A stretch of DNA of 64,000 nt from Bolinopsis microptera (taxonomy: Eukaryota > Ctenophora > Tentaculata > Lobata > Bolinopsidae): positions 18,586,919-18,650,918 of the forward strand of contig NC_087076.1 in NCBI RefSeq assembly GCF_026151205.1, written 5' to 3'. Position 1 is the first letter of the stretch, and the number at the start of each line of letters is the position of its first letter. The notes beneath the pieces are model-generated. The model saw only the letters and a program-made list of their open reading frames with translations. It had not been told where the DNA came from and made no database searches. Positions 23,161 through 35,675 of this stretch are shown piece after piece. Position numbers and translations under genes: made by a program.

Positions 23161-26100
23161 TCACAGACCCCCTATACCCTCACGGGCTTGCCTCTGTTCA
23201 CGGTCTCTTATCGTTATTTCCCGTGCTACACTTATCATGTTCTTAATCTCCACCTGACCATCGGGTGACTTATCGGAGTGAGAATAGTCTCTCATTGTAA
23301 TCACCACTTCGTCTGATACGAAGGATTCTGCAAACCAGCTCTGACCAACACGACCTGAGCAAAGGGGTAATAAGAAAATTGGGGGAATTTGGTAACACCT
23401 AAAGGCCATTGGAGCCTGGAGGCGAAAATTCGGAATTAATCATCTCGACAAATGTTTTGACCCTCATATTATAAAATAATAAAACTAACCTGCTCGAGAC
23501 ATGAGTTGAAAGACGGTGTTCATGCTATGTTCTGCAGTGAAATCATCACACACTATCGTCCGGGAGAAGGGGAAGTTGACTCCGTATGCTATATTATGGT
23601 CCGCTACCAGATACGCCAATCTTCCTGTTTTTGCTAGTGATATCACTTGCCTGAGGTGACGATAGGGTAAATTCTAGATCAAAATGACAAGATAAGCAAC
23701 AAATTCCAAGGAGCATGTATCAATAAGCTTGTTATTATAAGTTCATAATAAATAACGCGAACGGTTTTTTAGAAAAAAAGGAACTTACTCGAGGTAACCG
23801 CCACTGTTGACTCTAGAATCTTCAGGAGCATATATTCCCACACCACAACATAATAGAAGCAGAACATCTCCAGGTACATTCAGATTTTTCTTCGAATCAG
23901 TCAGAAAACTAAAATCAGGGTTGGGGTACCTCTCCACATCTATTTTACCGTTCGGAGAGTATTTTTCAGCGTGCAGCCGGGTGTTAATTTGATAATATTC
24001 GGGGAAGGACAGGAACGGTTTGTTTGCGAGCAGATCCATTTCTTGTTGCTCATAGTCTACCTTTTCTTCTTTTTCTGCCTCTCCAGTGGAGTTTCGTCTT
24101 TTCGATGAGGCTGGGGGTTTTTTCTTTCGCTTCTTTATCTTCTCGATCTCGCTCGACCACTGTTCCTGAACTTTCCAATATTGAGATACAAGCTTTTCAA
24201 TACTGTACACCTTAGTATCGTTGATTTCTTCAATGAAGTCGGCGAAGGTCTCCAGTGCAAATGCTAATGGATCTCCACTTGCAATGAGACTCATCTGGGA
24301 AAACTTAGAAGCACTTGTTGTGCCAAGGTTAGCAAATTCTACACTCCTTCCGGAGCATTTGATGGGTTTGGAGCATATTTCTTTGGTCGTAGAGTCGTCA
24401 GTTTTGGATACCTGGTCCAAAATCTTGAGCCCGAATAATCTCACTGCATCGGCACTGAGATTATCTATTTTGGAAAAGTGATCGCCAATCTTTGGTACGC
24501 CAGGTATTTCAGACTCCGTGGCGAAGTTACACAGCTCTGACACGGACAAGGGAGTGTACGAACGGCTCAGGAACATGTTGTCCTTTATATTTGTCAAACA
24601 TTCGGTAAGTTCGTCCGTTGAACCGCTACCCAAGTGGGGCAAGAATGAGGTACCATTATGGGAATATATGTCACAGCCAATGTTAATTTTGGCCGAAGCT
24701 ACATTTTCGATGTGACCCGAGAGGTTCATTCTTTTGAACCTCTTTATAAATGGGTCGAGTTCGACCTCTGTGGGAAGGGTGGCGGAAGACACGATTGTCC
24801 ATCTAGGAGGGTACATCATTATTTCAACATTTTGAGCCAGGGAGCGACTTTCCCGATTATCAGCTCCGATAGTTGGTTCATCGTGGAACAATATGAATGG
24901 AGTTATGTAGCTACGTTCTTTAATTACTCTCATAGCAATATGTGGAGAGCAGATTATGACCAGTCTGTCTGTTATATCTTTACAGAAATAACTGTTTCGA
25001 ATCACCAACTCCCCGTCCGGCCTTTCAAATGCTATAGCGAACGGGAGATCAGGGATTGAGCTGATGTGGGTAGTGTTTTGCAGCCACTGACCAGCAGTAT
25101 CTGTTACAGACTTGATGTTACAGCAGAAAATGATCTGAAATGACAAAAAAACATTATAATGATAAATTTAAAGAAATTGTTCTTAAATCGATCAGTCAAG
25201 ACTGTTTCAGCATATGATTATTATATAAACATTGGTAAACATTGAAGAAGATTTAATCCACTAAAGTCTAATGATAAAATACCGTCAGCTTAGCGAGGGG
25301 GTCTTTTTCATGTCGAGTATTTCTAATCTTCTGGACCGTAGCAGCCAACATTGCAATGGTAGTAGTTTTACCAGCATTAGTGATAGCACGGTACATTATA
25401 TAACATCCATTTTCAATGTTTTCCTCCAGTATTTTACATATTCTGGCTTGATGTGGATAAGGCTTGACTGCTGAAACTGGGAGGACAGTATCAAAGTCAC
25501 TGAAAATTAACAATTGTGGAGATGTACGGTATAGTTTCTCGCCACTAAATTCGAATTTCTCTTTTAGCTCCGCCAATTTATCTCTCAAATCATTTATTAG
25601 GGTAACTGAAACGATGTCGTCTTTCAAAGAATCAAGATGCGACTTCCCTTTCAGTTTTTCCGTTACCTTGATGAATCTTTCTAATGACACAATGATACTG
25701 TAAGTTAAGGCAGTCAATTCGTGACTTTTCTGCTTTGTCAACAAGAACCATGCACAACATAGAAAACCAATCCCTCGCATCTCCACGATCTTTTCCAAAA
25801 ACAGTTTCGGGCGTCGAAAGTCGTCATTACCGGCAAATGCGGATAAAGCTCCTTCAACTTTCGAGTTTAAGCTACCGATTGAATTTTGCATTCTAATCTG
25901 ATCAGCTTTCGAAGGCCCTTTAGCTCCTTTCGCCTTATTCGCTCCCCCACCTTTCCGACCACCTTTTCTGTTTTTGTTTTGTTTAACACTACCGCCTATA
26001 CTAGGAGTACTACTACTACCACTAGCTGAGTCGTCACCTTTTAGTAGCTTCATTTTACCTAAGATCAAGGAGGGACGAACCGCTTGATACAGATAATCAC

Positions 26101-26320
26101 CCATCACTGTGCAAACTGATTCATAATCAATATCATTTGTAACAGCACAAACCAAATTCTTCAGAACCAACAAGTCAAAATCGCTTAACTTAACTTCCGT
26201 ATTAAGCCAATCAGTTTTGGACCATTTTACGTCTACTCCCGAAGCAGTTAAGGTGTTTTTAACTGAAGATGAACCTTTGTTAAATGTTGTGACAATCGTA
26301 CTGGGCTGTGTCGCAGCCAT
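23161..26320 (-). CDS. SF2 helicase-like protein, tandem copy 2 (4 exons, 912 aa)
   Basis: Exons 26320-25283, 25134-23789, 23650-23490 and 23354-23161, with the same phases and borders as copy 1. It has the same motifs: AITNAGKT, FHDEPTIGAD, SSATLPT, the GVNFP-type motif V and QLMSRAGRVG. The C-terminus is longer than in copy 1 (ends ...REGIGGL). Exon 1 and the first half of exon 2 are nearly identical to copy 1; the second half of exon 2 is nearly identical to copy 3. All splice sites and frames are intact, so it is likely functional. The mutational pattern (many silent or conservative differences from copy 1) suggests constraint, but I could not compute rates. Confidence 0.8.
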
Positions 26321-28493
26321 GCTACCTGAATGGATACAATTTGTTATAGAGCCCTTTAATGTTTTTTGAGAATACTCCTTACTCTAAGCTGACCACAATC
26401 CTATCACTAAAAGTTTTTGTTTTTTTTACTAGCCTGTCACGTGGCGAAGACCGTTTTTTCGCCCATGACTCATAGTCATAAAGGAAGTGCTTTTACCCTA
26501 GATTTCATTGAGAAAATTTGGAATCAGTGTCCAAAAAATCCATCGATAGAATTTACTTTCTTACCCTCAGGGCCTTTCTTATCAATACCAATTTCTGAAA
26601 CCCACGATTTGAGTCATTCCCGACAATTACCAGACCCTAGGAACATGCTCTAATATATCTTGTCTTGAATTATTGAAACAAATTGCCTCACGATGGTTCC
26701 TACCCCATAACATGTAGTTTCACAGATATATTCAGTAATACTGATTATACTGACTATAACAATAATAAGTTAAATATAACTAAGCCATCTGTAATAAGCT
26801 CAAAATTATACTTTACTCTGAAACGCAATTCCGATCCCACAACAATGAATTTATTTGATCTTAGTACATCGAGCACGCATTAATTTCATGCATTTAGTAT
26901 TTACGGTGATTACTTGAAATTAATGATCCCCAATTTTTGGGAATTCGATTGGAAATCATAAAATCGTCATATGAATTATGGTTACAATCATTAGAGCTTT
27001 GACATGCGGACATGCTAACATGCTGGTCACAATTGAGATCAAAGACAAAACCGCGCTACTTAATTTGTTACTCAATATGAGACCAGAAGGATTAATCGTT
27101 TCATTTTCCACTGTCATTATCATGATGATGTGTACTGACAGACAAGTGAAAATCTTATCTTGGAGCAGAAAAATTTGAAAGTGAAAATCCAAAAATGGAT
27201 CAATATAGACAACTACGAATGATAAAACATGTTCTCTAATCAAATAAAGCTTATAAAGGGCAGCTCAAACTTACAGACTAGACTACCGGAGGGGAGGAGA
27301 CACAAATGTAATTTGATAACAGCTCGATTAACTAATCAGCGATCAAATTAGTAATTCGTTCAAGTCACAGGTCAAATGTTGTCTGTTATATCACATTTAC
27401 ATCATCTTCCCATCAGTAGCAAAGTTTAGAGTTATAGAAAATCACAGGGGCTATTTAGGTGCGATCAATGATAGTTCTTAAAACGAACTCTATCGATTCT
27501 ATTGAACCAAGTTTGATCTATGATGGATATTAAAAAGATGGCAATCACATCATATCAATATAATTTAAATTATAAACCCACACAGAATTTAAATAAATTT
27601 GAGATAGGATAAAGTTGATCATCTAACATATGCGAGTGGCAAGAAGGGTTATCTGAACTTAACTAGTATCTTTTGTTTAAGTAAATGCAATATAATTCTT
27701 TTTACAATCATTCCAAACCAAGGATAGCGCAATACAAATTAGGTCACCCTAACAATTGATGTTACACTACAAATAAAAAATAAACATGATCCCAATGCCC
27801 AAATTGAAACCAGCTTTACAAATAGAGATGAACTAGAAATGAGAATTGATTGTGATCGCTGTGGCTTTAACATTAAAATATTAATGATACTTTTAAAACT
27901 TAGGAGGTGATGTGACTAAAAATAACCTAATCTGAAAAAGATTTTTCCTCTGCCAACATATTTTTTCACGTCATCAGGACATTTCAAAATAAAAAGTATT
28001 GTGGAAAACTTGAGATATAGAAGCCATGCCGGGAAACTCACTAATACCAATTTAGACCTAGCCAATATTCTAAAACCAGAATCACAAGGTTTCGAAGTAT
28101 TAACTTTAAAGTGCATTAAAATATATGAAAGACATTCCATAAAATAAATTACTTTCCCTGCTTCGCCTATTTTACCTACAAACAATTCACAATATATTAT
28201 GATTAACACAACTGGCTACTTCCCTATAATCAATCTGCAAAAAAGCAAATTTTAAGAAGGAAAATAACGGACACGTTATCCAACAATTTGATGGACAACT
28301 TCACTACACTAAACCTTCATCGACTACCCGAAAAACGACCCAATACTTGACCAAACAAAGATTTTAAATATATAGTATCATGAGAAATGAGAATATCAAT
28401 GTTACGTAGATGCAAAATTTACAATACCCCTCAGTAAACAACAATACAAATTGTCCCTAAAACAAGACTTCACCTAAATATCCTGCCCTATCA
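26321..28493. repeat. Duplicated spacer between helicase copies 2 and 3
   Basis: Near-identical to 20967-23160. It starts with gctacctgaatggatacaat directly upstream of the copy 2 start codon, as in copy 1, so copies 1 and 2 share a promoter sequence. Copy 3 has a different upstream region. Confidence 0.85.
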
Positions 28494-31400
28494 TCACAGA
28501 CCCCCTATACCCTCGCGGGCTTGCCTCTGTTCACGGTCTCTTATCGTTATTTCCCGTGCTACACTTATCATGTTCTTAATCTCCACCTGACCATCGGGTG
28601 ACTTATCGGAGTGAGAATAGTCTCTCATTGTACTCACCACTTCGTCTGATACGAAGGATTCTGCAAACCAGCTCTGACCAACACGACCTGTGGAAGGTGA
28701 GCATAAGAAAAATAGGGAGAATTTGGTAACACTTAAAGGCCATTGGAGCCTGGAGGCGAAAATTCGGAATTAATCATCTCGACAAATGTTTTGACCCTCA
28801 TAATATAAACTAATAAAACTAACCTGCTCGAGACATGAGTTGAAAGACGGTGTTCATGCTATGATCTGCAGTGAAATCATCACACACTATCGTCCGGGAG
28901 AAGGGGAAGTTGACTCCGTATGCTATGTTATGGTCCGCTACCAGATACGCCAATCTTCCTGTTTTTGCTAGTGATATCACTTGCCTGAGGTGACGATAGG
29001 GTAAATTCTAGATCAAAATGACAAGATAAGCAACAAATTCCAAGGAGCATGTATCAATAAGCTTGTTATTATAAGTTCATAATAAATAACGCGAACGGTT
29101 TTTTAGAAAAAAAGGAACTTACTCGAGGTAACCGCCACTGTTGACTCTAGAATCTTCAGGAGCATATATTCCCACACCACAACATAATAGAAGCAGAACA
29201 TCTCCAGGTACATTCAGATTTTTCTTAGAATCAGTCAGAAAACTAAAATCAGGGTTGGGGTACCTCTCCACATCTATTTTCCCGTTCGGAGAGTATTTTT
29301 CAGCGTGCAGCCGGGTGTTAATTTGATAATATTCGGGGAAGGACAGGAACGGTTTGTTTGCGAGCAGATCCATTTCTTGTTGCTCATAGTCTACCTTTTC
29401 TTCTTTTTCTGCCTCTCCAGTGGAGTTTCGTCTTTTCGATGAGGCTGGGGGTTTTTTCTTTCGCTTCTTTATCTTCTCGATCTCGCTCGACCACTGTTCC
29501 TGAACTTTCCAATATTGAGATACAAGCTTTTCAATACTGTACACCTTAGTATCGTTGATTTCTTCAATGAAGTCGGCGAAGGTCTCCAGTGCAAATGCTA
29601 ATGGATCTCCACTTGCAATAAGACTCATCTGGGAAAACTTAGAAGCACTTGTTGTGCCAAGGTTAGAAAATTCTACACTCCTTCCGGAGCATTTGATGGG
29701 TTTGGAGCATATTTCTTTGGTCGTAGAGTCGTCAGTTTTGGATACCTGGTCCAAAATCTTGAGCCCGAATAATCTCACTGCATCGGCACTGAGATTATCT
29801 ATTTTGGAAAAGTGATCGCCAATCTTTGGTACGCCAGGTACTTCATACTCCGTGGCGAAGTTACACAGCTCTGACACGGACAAGGGAGTGTACGAACGGC
29901 TCAGGAACATGTTGTCCTTAATATTTGTCAAACATTCGGTAAGTTCGTCCGTTGAACCGCTACCCAAGTGGGGCAAGAATGAGGTACCATTATGGGAATA
30001 TATGTCGCAGCCAATGTTTATTTTGGCAGAAGCTACATTTTCAATGTGACCCGAGGGGTTCATTCTTTTGAACTTTTTTATAAATGGTTCGAGTTCGACC
30101 TCTGTGGGAAGGGTGGCGGAAGACACGATTGTCCATCTAGTTGGGTACATCATTATTTCAACATTTTGGTGAAGGTAACTGCTTTCCCGATTCTCAGCTC
30201 CGGAAGTTGGTTCATCATGGAACAAAATGTATGGAGCTGTGCCGCTACGTTCTTTAATTACCCTCATAGCAATATGTGGAGAGCAGATTATGACCAGTCT
30301 GTCATCTTGCTTGGTGCACATAAAACTGTTACGAATCACCAACTCCCCGTCCGGCCTATCAAATGCTATAGCAAACGGAAGTTGATCTATAGAGTTGATG
30401 TTGGCTGAGTTGTACAGCCATTGACCAGCAGCATCTTTTACAGGGTTGACGTTGCAGCAGAAGATTATCTGAAACGATTGTAATATTATTATTAACCACT
30501 GATGAGAGAATGTAAAATCAATCTTTAATAATTAAGACTGTTTCAGGATATGATTCCCTTATTAATTTTCCCTTTCTGTAGTAGAATGAATTGAATAACT
30601 AACTAACTAATAAATGAAAGCCTAGCTTATACTACGGGTGAGCGGACTGAATCCCTACTACTTAATACCAGTAGGCAATAGGGTTGGGGATCCTCAACCA
30701 CGCGACACGCACCAAAAATTGAAAGAATTGAGATAAAATTTGAAACATATTTAAATATTACCGTCAGCTTAGCGAGGGGGTCCTTTTCATGCCGAGTATT
30801 TCTAATCTTCTGGACCGTAGCAGCCAACATTGCAATGGTAGTAGTTTTACCCGCATTAGTGATAGCACGGTACATAATATAACATCCATTGTCAATGTTA
30901 TCCTCCAGTATTTTACATATTTTGGATTGATGTGGATAAGGTTTGACTGCTGAAACTGGGAGGACAGTGTCAAAGTCACTGAAAATTAACAATTGTGGAG
31001 ATGTACGGTATAGTTTCTCGCCACTGAATTCGAATTTCTCTTTTAGCTCCGCCAATTTGTCCTTCAAATCGTTTATTAGGGTAACTGAAACGATGTCGTC
31101 TTTCAAAGAATCAAGATGCGACTTCCCTTTCAGTTTTTCCGTTACCTTGATGAATCTTTCTAGGGACACAATGATACTGTAAGTTAAGGCAGTCAATTCC
31201 TGGTCCCAAGACAGACTTTTCCGCTTTGTCAACAAGAACCATGCACAACATAGAAAACCAATCCCTCGCATCTCCACGATCTTTTCCAAAAACAGTTTCG
31301 GGCGTCGAAAGTCGTCATTACCGGCAAATGCGGATAAAGCTCCTTCAACTTTCGAGTTTAAGCTACCGATTGAATTTTGCATTCTAATCTGATCAGCTTT

Positions 31401-31781
31401 CGAAGGCCCTTTAGCTCCTTTCGCCTTATTCGCTCCCCCACCTTTCCGACCACCTTTTCGGTTTTTAGTTTGTTTAATACTACCTCCTATACCAGGAGTA
31501 CTTGCTCTAGACTCATTTATCTCTAACAGCTTCATCTTATCAGAATTCAGGCAGGCCCGAACCGCTTGATACAGATAATCACCCATTACCGTGCAAACTG
31601 AATCGTTATCAAGCTTATCACTAACAGCACCCACCAGATTCTTTAGGACCAACAAGTCGAAATCATTCAACCTAACTTCAGTCTTTGCCCACGTGTCTCT
31701 GGACCATTTGGTGTCGACACCGGCGGCAGTTAAAGTCAAGCCAACTGTAGCTGAACTAGTGGCTACTTTTGTAGTCGCCAT
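28494..31781 (-). CDS. SF2 helicase-like protein, tandem copy 3 (4 exons, 906 aa)
   Basis: Exons 31781-30762, 30468-29123, 28984-28824 and 28687-28494. The architecture and motifs are the same as in copies 1 and 2. The N-terminal ~100 residues (MATTKVATSSATVGLTLTAA...) and the start of exon 2 (NVNPVKDAAGQWLYNSAN) are clearly diverged, while the middle of exon 1 and the rest of exon 2 are almost identical to copy 2. A five-residue stretch (LSWDQ) between the K-S and E-L-T of the other copies is extra here. Intron 1 is longer (293 bp against ~150). The upstream DNA is unrelated to that of copies 1 and 2, so this copy may be the oldest or may be regulated differently. Confidence 0.8.
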
Positions 31782-33370
31782 ACTACCTGTGCGGATAACA
31801 GCTGTGATTTCGTGTAATACATAATTTCAAAGCAATATAAGAATAGCCACCATGAATAAAAAAACTAAGATGAAATGTAAGGATATCGGAATCGAAAGCT
31901 TCCTGCTTATTAGTAGAGCGGACTGCAGTGATGCCATTACATCACTTTTCATTTTCGACTTCTAGCTTCAGCTCAGAAAATTAAGAACGCGCGTGGCCAA
32001 AAAGTACTAAATTTCGCAAGGCGCGTTACATAAAAACTAGTCTGAAGAAAATAATCTGTGACAATGCGACGAAAATCGCGTCCATCGGCCTTTTGTCTCG
32101 TCAGGGCTTTCCTAAAAGCCACTCAAACTGAGAAATGCTTGTGTTAGTGAGAAGACATGTCAGTAGCAAGCTAATATAATATTTAGATAAGTTAGATAAG
32201 ATTATAAATATTGATAAAGATACATTTGTCCTCTGAAATCCCGTTAAGGGTCGTCACATATTACGTAATCATTTTATGGCCAATTTTACCCCCACCCTCC
32301 TCCGTAGTCGCTTAAACACATGGCTATTGTGTTAAAATAACACTAGCGTAATAATTTAGAAACCCTTCCACCCCTTAGTGATCACGCAATATGTGAACGA
32401 CCCCTTAGTTTAGGTAAATGAAAGGTTCAACGCGACGTCATATAATAGGCATCAAATCCCATTCTGTGTTTCATTTAATTCTGTAATCTTTTGTTAATTT
32501 TGATTGATGAACTGCATAACATGATAACGGAGAATAGATAGAAACTTTAACGGTTTTAACTACTATGCTGTAAATCTGATTTACCAAGCCCATTCATAGA
32601 ATAATTAGAATAACCTGTTCCTTTTCAGCATAATATATAATATAGCTTAATCATAAATGGGATGATAGAGCAGAAATAAATGTTGCCAAAATAATATTGG
32701 AAATTAAAGTAAGCAAAATGGAGGGTAGCACTTGAATCATTATTTAAAGGAGACCTGACACTATGTAGGAAATTAAGCATATTTTTTAAAGTATAACTGT
32801 ATCTGTAAACATTCTGACTTTAACATGCAATAATTTGCATATTGGGTATCTATATCAGAGAAAAAGTTTCTTCAGACCGATTTGTCTGCCCGGTCAACTC
32901 AGTTGAATAAACGGAAAAGGGATTGAGGATCAAAAGAGGAGCTCTAGTAGTGTATCAAAGTACCGCAGACAAGGAGTGCACAGCGTGGTCAGGAATTAGC
33001 AGCAAGCGAATTAAATAGACGGATTGTAGTTGACCTGAGGTTCGGCCCCATATTATCTAATTCAGGGCCACCCAGCTCAGTATGATATTGCGATATCAGT
33101 GCATTAATATTCTGCATTTCGCCTGTCAAATTAACTATATTATAGCTGGTCGTATCCGATAATAAAGTTATATACCATTTTTATTACAAATTTACGTAAT
33201 TTAACAAGATAATCAGTTATTTGGTGAATGACTATCGAAGTATCAAAGTGCAAGTCAAGCTTTTAAAGTTTAGTAATTTGTTTTCAAGTTAATGGTACAA
33301 TAAAATCATAAAATTTTACAAAGTCTGTTTCACATTGCGAAACTTTCACAAAAACTGTTTTTAAAGCTTG
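31782..33370. other. Intergenic, with a MITE at ~32244-32410
   Basis: Upstream of helicase copy 3; no gene is seen. The MITE has inverted ends (taagggtcgtcacatattac at the left; read inward from the right taaggggtcgttcacatatt) and carries the cacatattacgtaat signature shared with the 70-bp palindrome and other repeat ends. The rest is AT-rich and unstructured. Confidence 0.65.
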
Positions 33371-33378
33371 TGCGTGAC

Positions 33379-34207
33379 CAGTGGTCGACCGGGGCCCCGG
33401 CCAAAATCACAACCCCCGGCCCTTCCCGGCCCCGGCCAAAATTTGGCAATTCGCCGGGGGTAAACCCCGGCCCCGGCCAATAAATTTACCCCCCGGCCCC
33501 GGCCAAAAACCATGCATTTACCGGGGGCACAGCCGGGGATTTCATGAATGATTTTGGCACACTTTTGAAAAAAATCAAACACAATTTAATGGTAATTATG
33601 AGATTTCAAAGTTGAAACAATTGGCTTAAATTAGACTACGGCTAGTAACATAATAACCGTGGTTCTTCCTCAGTATCAGACTTTTCAATTAATCGTCTCC
33701 GAGAAATTAGCGATAAAACATACGTCGAAACTAGAAAGTAAAAATACTGCACTGCAGCTAAAACTACGGCTCAACGTAAACTACAAAGCCTAACATTAAA
33801 ACCATGGTAAAAAGTAAACATTTTGCTACTATCCAGTAGCAAAATTTTACCATGGTCCAGATTAAGTAGCAGCTGAGGGTTATCCTCAGTTCCGAGTTGA
33901 GGATTAGAAATTAAGTATGACCTGAGGATTATCCTGAGTTGGTTCACAGCACGAAGTTGCGGTTTAATCCTCAAGTCGGTGAGGATAAGCCGTACCTCGA
34001 GTTTAATCCTTCCCGATTGCATCACACCAGCCTAAATTATTATCAAATTCATGTTTCAATTTCTGACTACAGTTCGGTAAACTACCCCCGGCCCCTGCCC
34101 CGGCCCCGGCAAAATGGAAGATTTCCCGGCTCCGGCCCCGGCCAATTCTCAGTGGCCAGCCCCGGCCCCGGCTATATTGGGGCTCCCCTGCCCCCGATCG
34201 ACCACTG
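33379..34207. mobile_element. hAT-like non-autonomous element, 829 bp, exact 8-bp TSD
   Basis: Starts CAGTGGTCGACCGGGG and ends with the inverted form CCCCCGATCGACCACTG. The direct repeat tgcgtgac flanks it exactly (33371-33378, 34208-34215). CAGTG ends and an 8-bp duplication are hallmarks of the hAT superfamily. Near both ends lie clusters of ggccccggcc-type repeats, mirror-oriented, and in the middle a hairpin (~33800-33857, accatggtaaaa...). No transposase is encoded; the Gly/Arg-rich frames (33361-33582, 34003-34236) are products of the GC repeats. Confidence 0.93.
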
Positions 34208-34215
34208 TGCGTGAC

Positions 34216-35667
34216 ACAGGGATGAACATTGCTCATTGAACAAACATTCGGATTAAACAGCAGGTTGTCTACTCAAAAACATTATGAGTATTAATAATCA
34301 TTTATGAAGGAAGTAAATTGTTAACCATAATTGATAACTTGCCCAATCTAGGGTCGGGTTGAGCACAGTTGAAAACAAATTACGGTGGCATAAGAAATGA
34401 TGTTTAAAGGGGTTGTATTGTCCATTCATTACGTAATCATTAAATGGGTTTCGAAATAATTATGCGAGTGTTATTTCCACACAATAGCTATGTATAATAT
34501 TGATTACGGAGGGAAAGGTGTCTAAAAGTGGTCACAATAGATTGTGTAATAAGTGTCCCAAATAACAAAATTATAGTGACATGAAATTCAATGCATATTA
34601 CGTGACCTCCCAGTCCTTGAACAGGCACTGATCACATTACGTCCTACATTTTATCATGTTTTAACCTTAATAGCCCTAAAATATCACGAAAGGCTAATAT
34701 ATGGTCGTTTCAGGGTTCATACTGATTAGATGGCTAGATTATACTGATTATGTATATATAATATTACATCTTAATGAGGAATGTTAAGGACAGGATCAGT
34801 GATAAAAATTAAAAAGCTTTGAACTGTAAAATCTGTGCTACGGCTTGTTCCTCAGTTTAGATTGAAAAACCTTTGTTAATTTTAAATTCAGATGACTTTA
34901 GAGGTTACGTTTAGCCTTACCAATTTTTTAAAAATCTTACCTCACTGAGGGCTACTGGCACGTCCTCTCACTGACAGACTTAGGTAATCTGCATAAAGTT
35001 CTTTTTTACAGTTTACTTGTGATCTAAAAAGAGTTAGAAAACCCTTACAATCCTGAAAATAAATTTTACATTTATACTAGTTTGAAGGTACAGAACAATT
35101 CAATAAGTGACATTTTACTTGGATTTAGGAATGAGTTATTGGTCACTAAAAAGTGAATGTCCTATTTATTTGTCATTATATCAGAATAGAACAAACGTGA
35201 TAAATTAGAAGTACCCAAATCTAGCAAACACAAAACAATTCCCTTAACCAAGAATTGGACGAACGAGTTTGTTTGCTCTAACTGATAGACAAATTCAGCA
35301 TCAAAATATCCTATCACGAATTAATGAAGCAACAAGACCTCAAAGAAAAGTCATGGTATTACACAGGTCATGTTTCCAAAGAATTTTATTCAAGGGCACT
35401 GCTGTGTGCTGTACAAACTATGAGCTTATTGTTTGAGTATGAAATCGAGTATGAATTCTAGTAATATGGGTTTAATTTAATTTAATTTAAAACTTTCAAG
35501 GAATACTACTAGAGTACAGAAATATCAAATCAAAATACTAGGTATCTTTCTGAACATCCCTACATAATATAAAAGCAATTAAAGATAATTTTGCATACCA
35601 GTCATACTGCAGATGGACTGATAGTTGACAGGGCAAAGCTAAAGGGGCACTCTACACAATGGCAACT
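34216..35667. other. Intergenic, no gene seen
   Basis: AT-rich. Around 34405-34690 there are further fragments with the attacgtaatcatt signature (for example 34430-34445 and an inverted cacattacg near 34632), probably a decayed MITE of the same family as 32244-32410. Nothing else is supported. Confidence 0.5.
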
Positions 35668-35675
35668 ATATTATT

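Noticed and set aside
17729-31781. Reading the helicase genes as a recent viral insertion
   Set aside because: Motif set alone does not show it; all copies have normal spliceosomal introns, and no capsid, polymerase or other viral gene is nearby.
33361-34236. Gly/Arg/Pro-rich frames in the hAT-like MITE
   Set aside because: Direct product of ggccccggcc repeats in a non-autonomous element.
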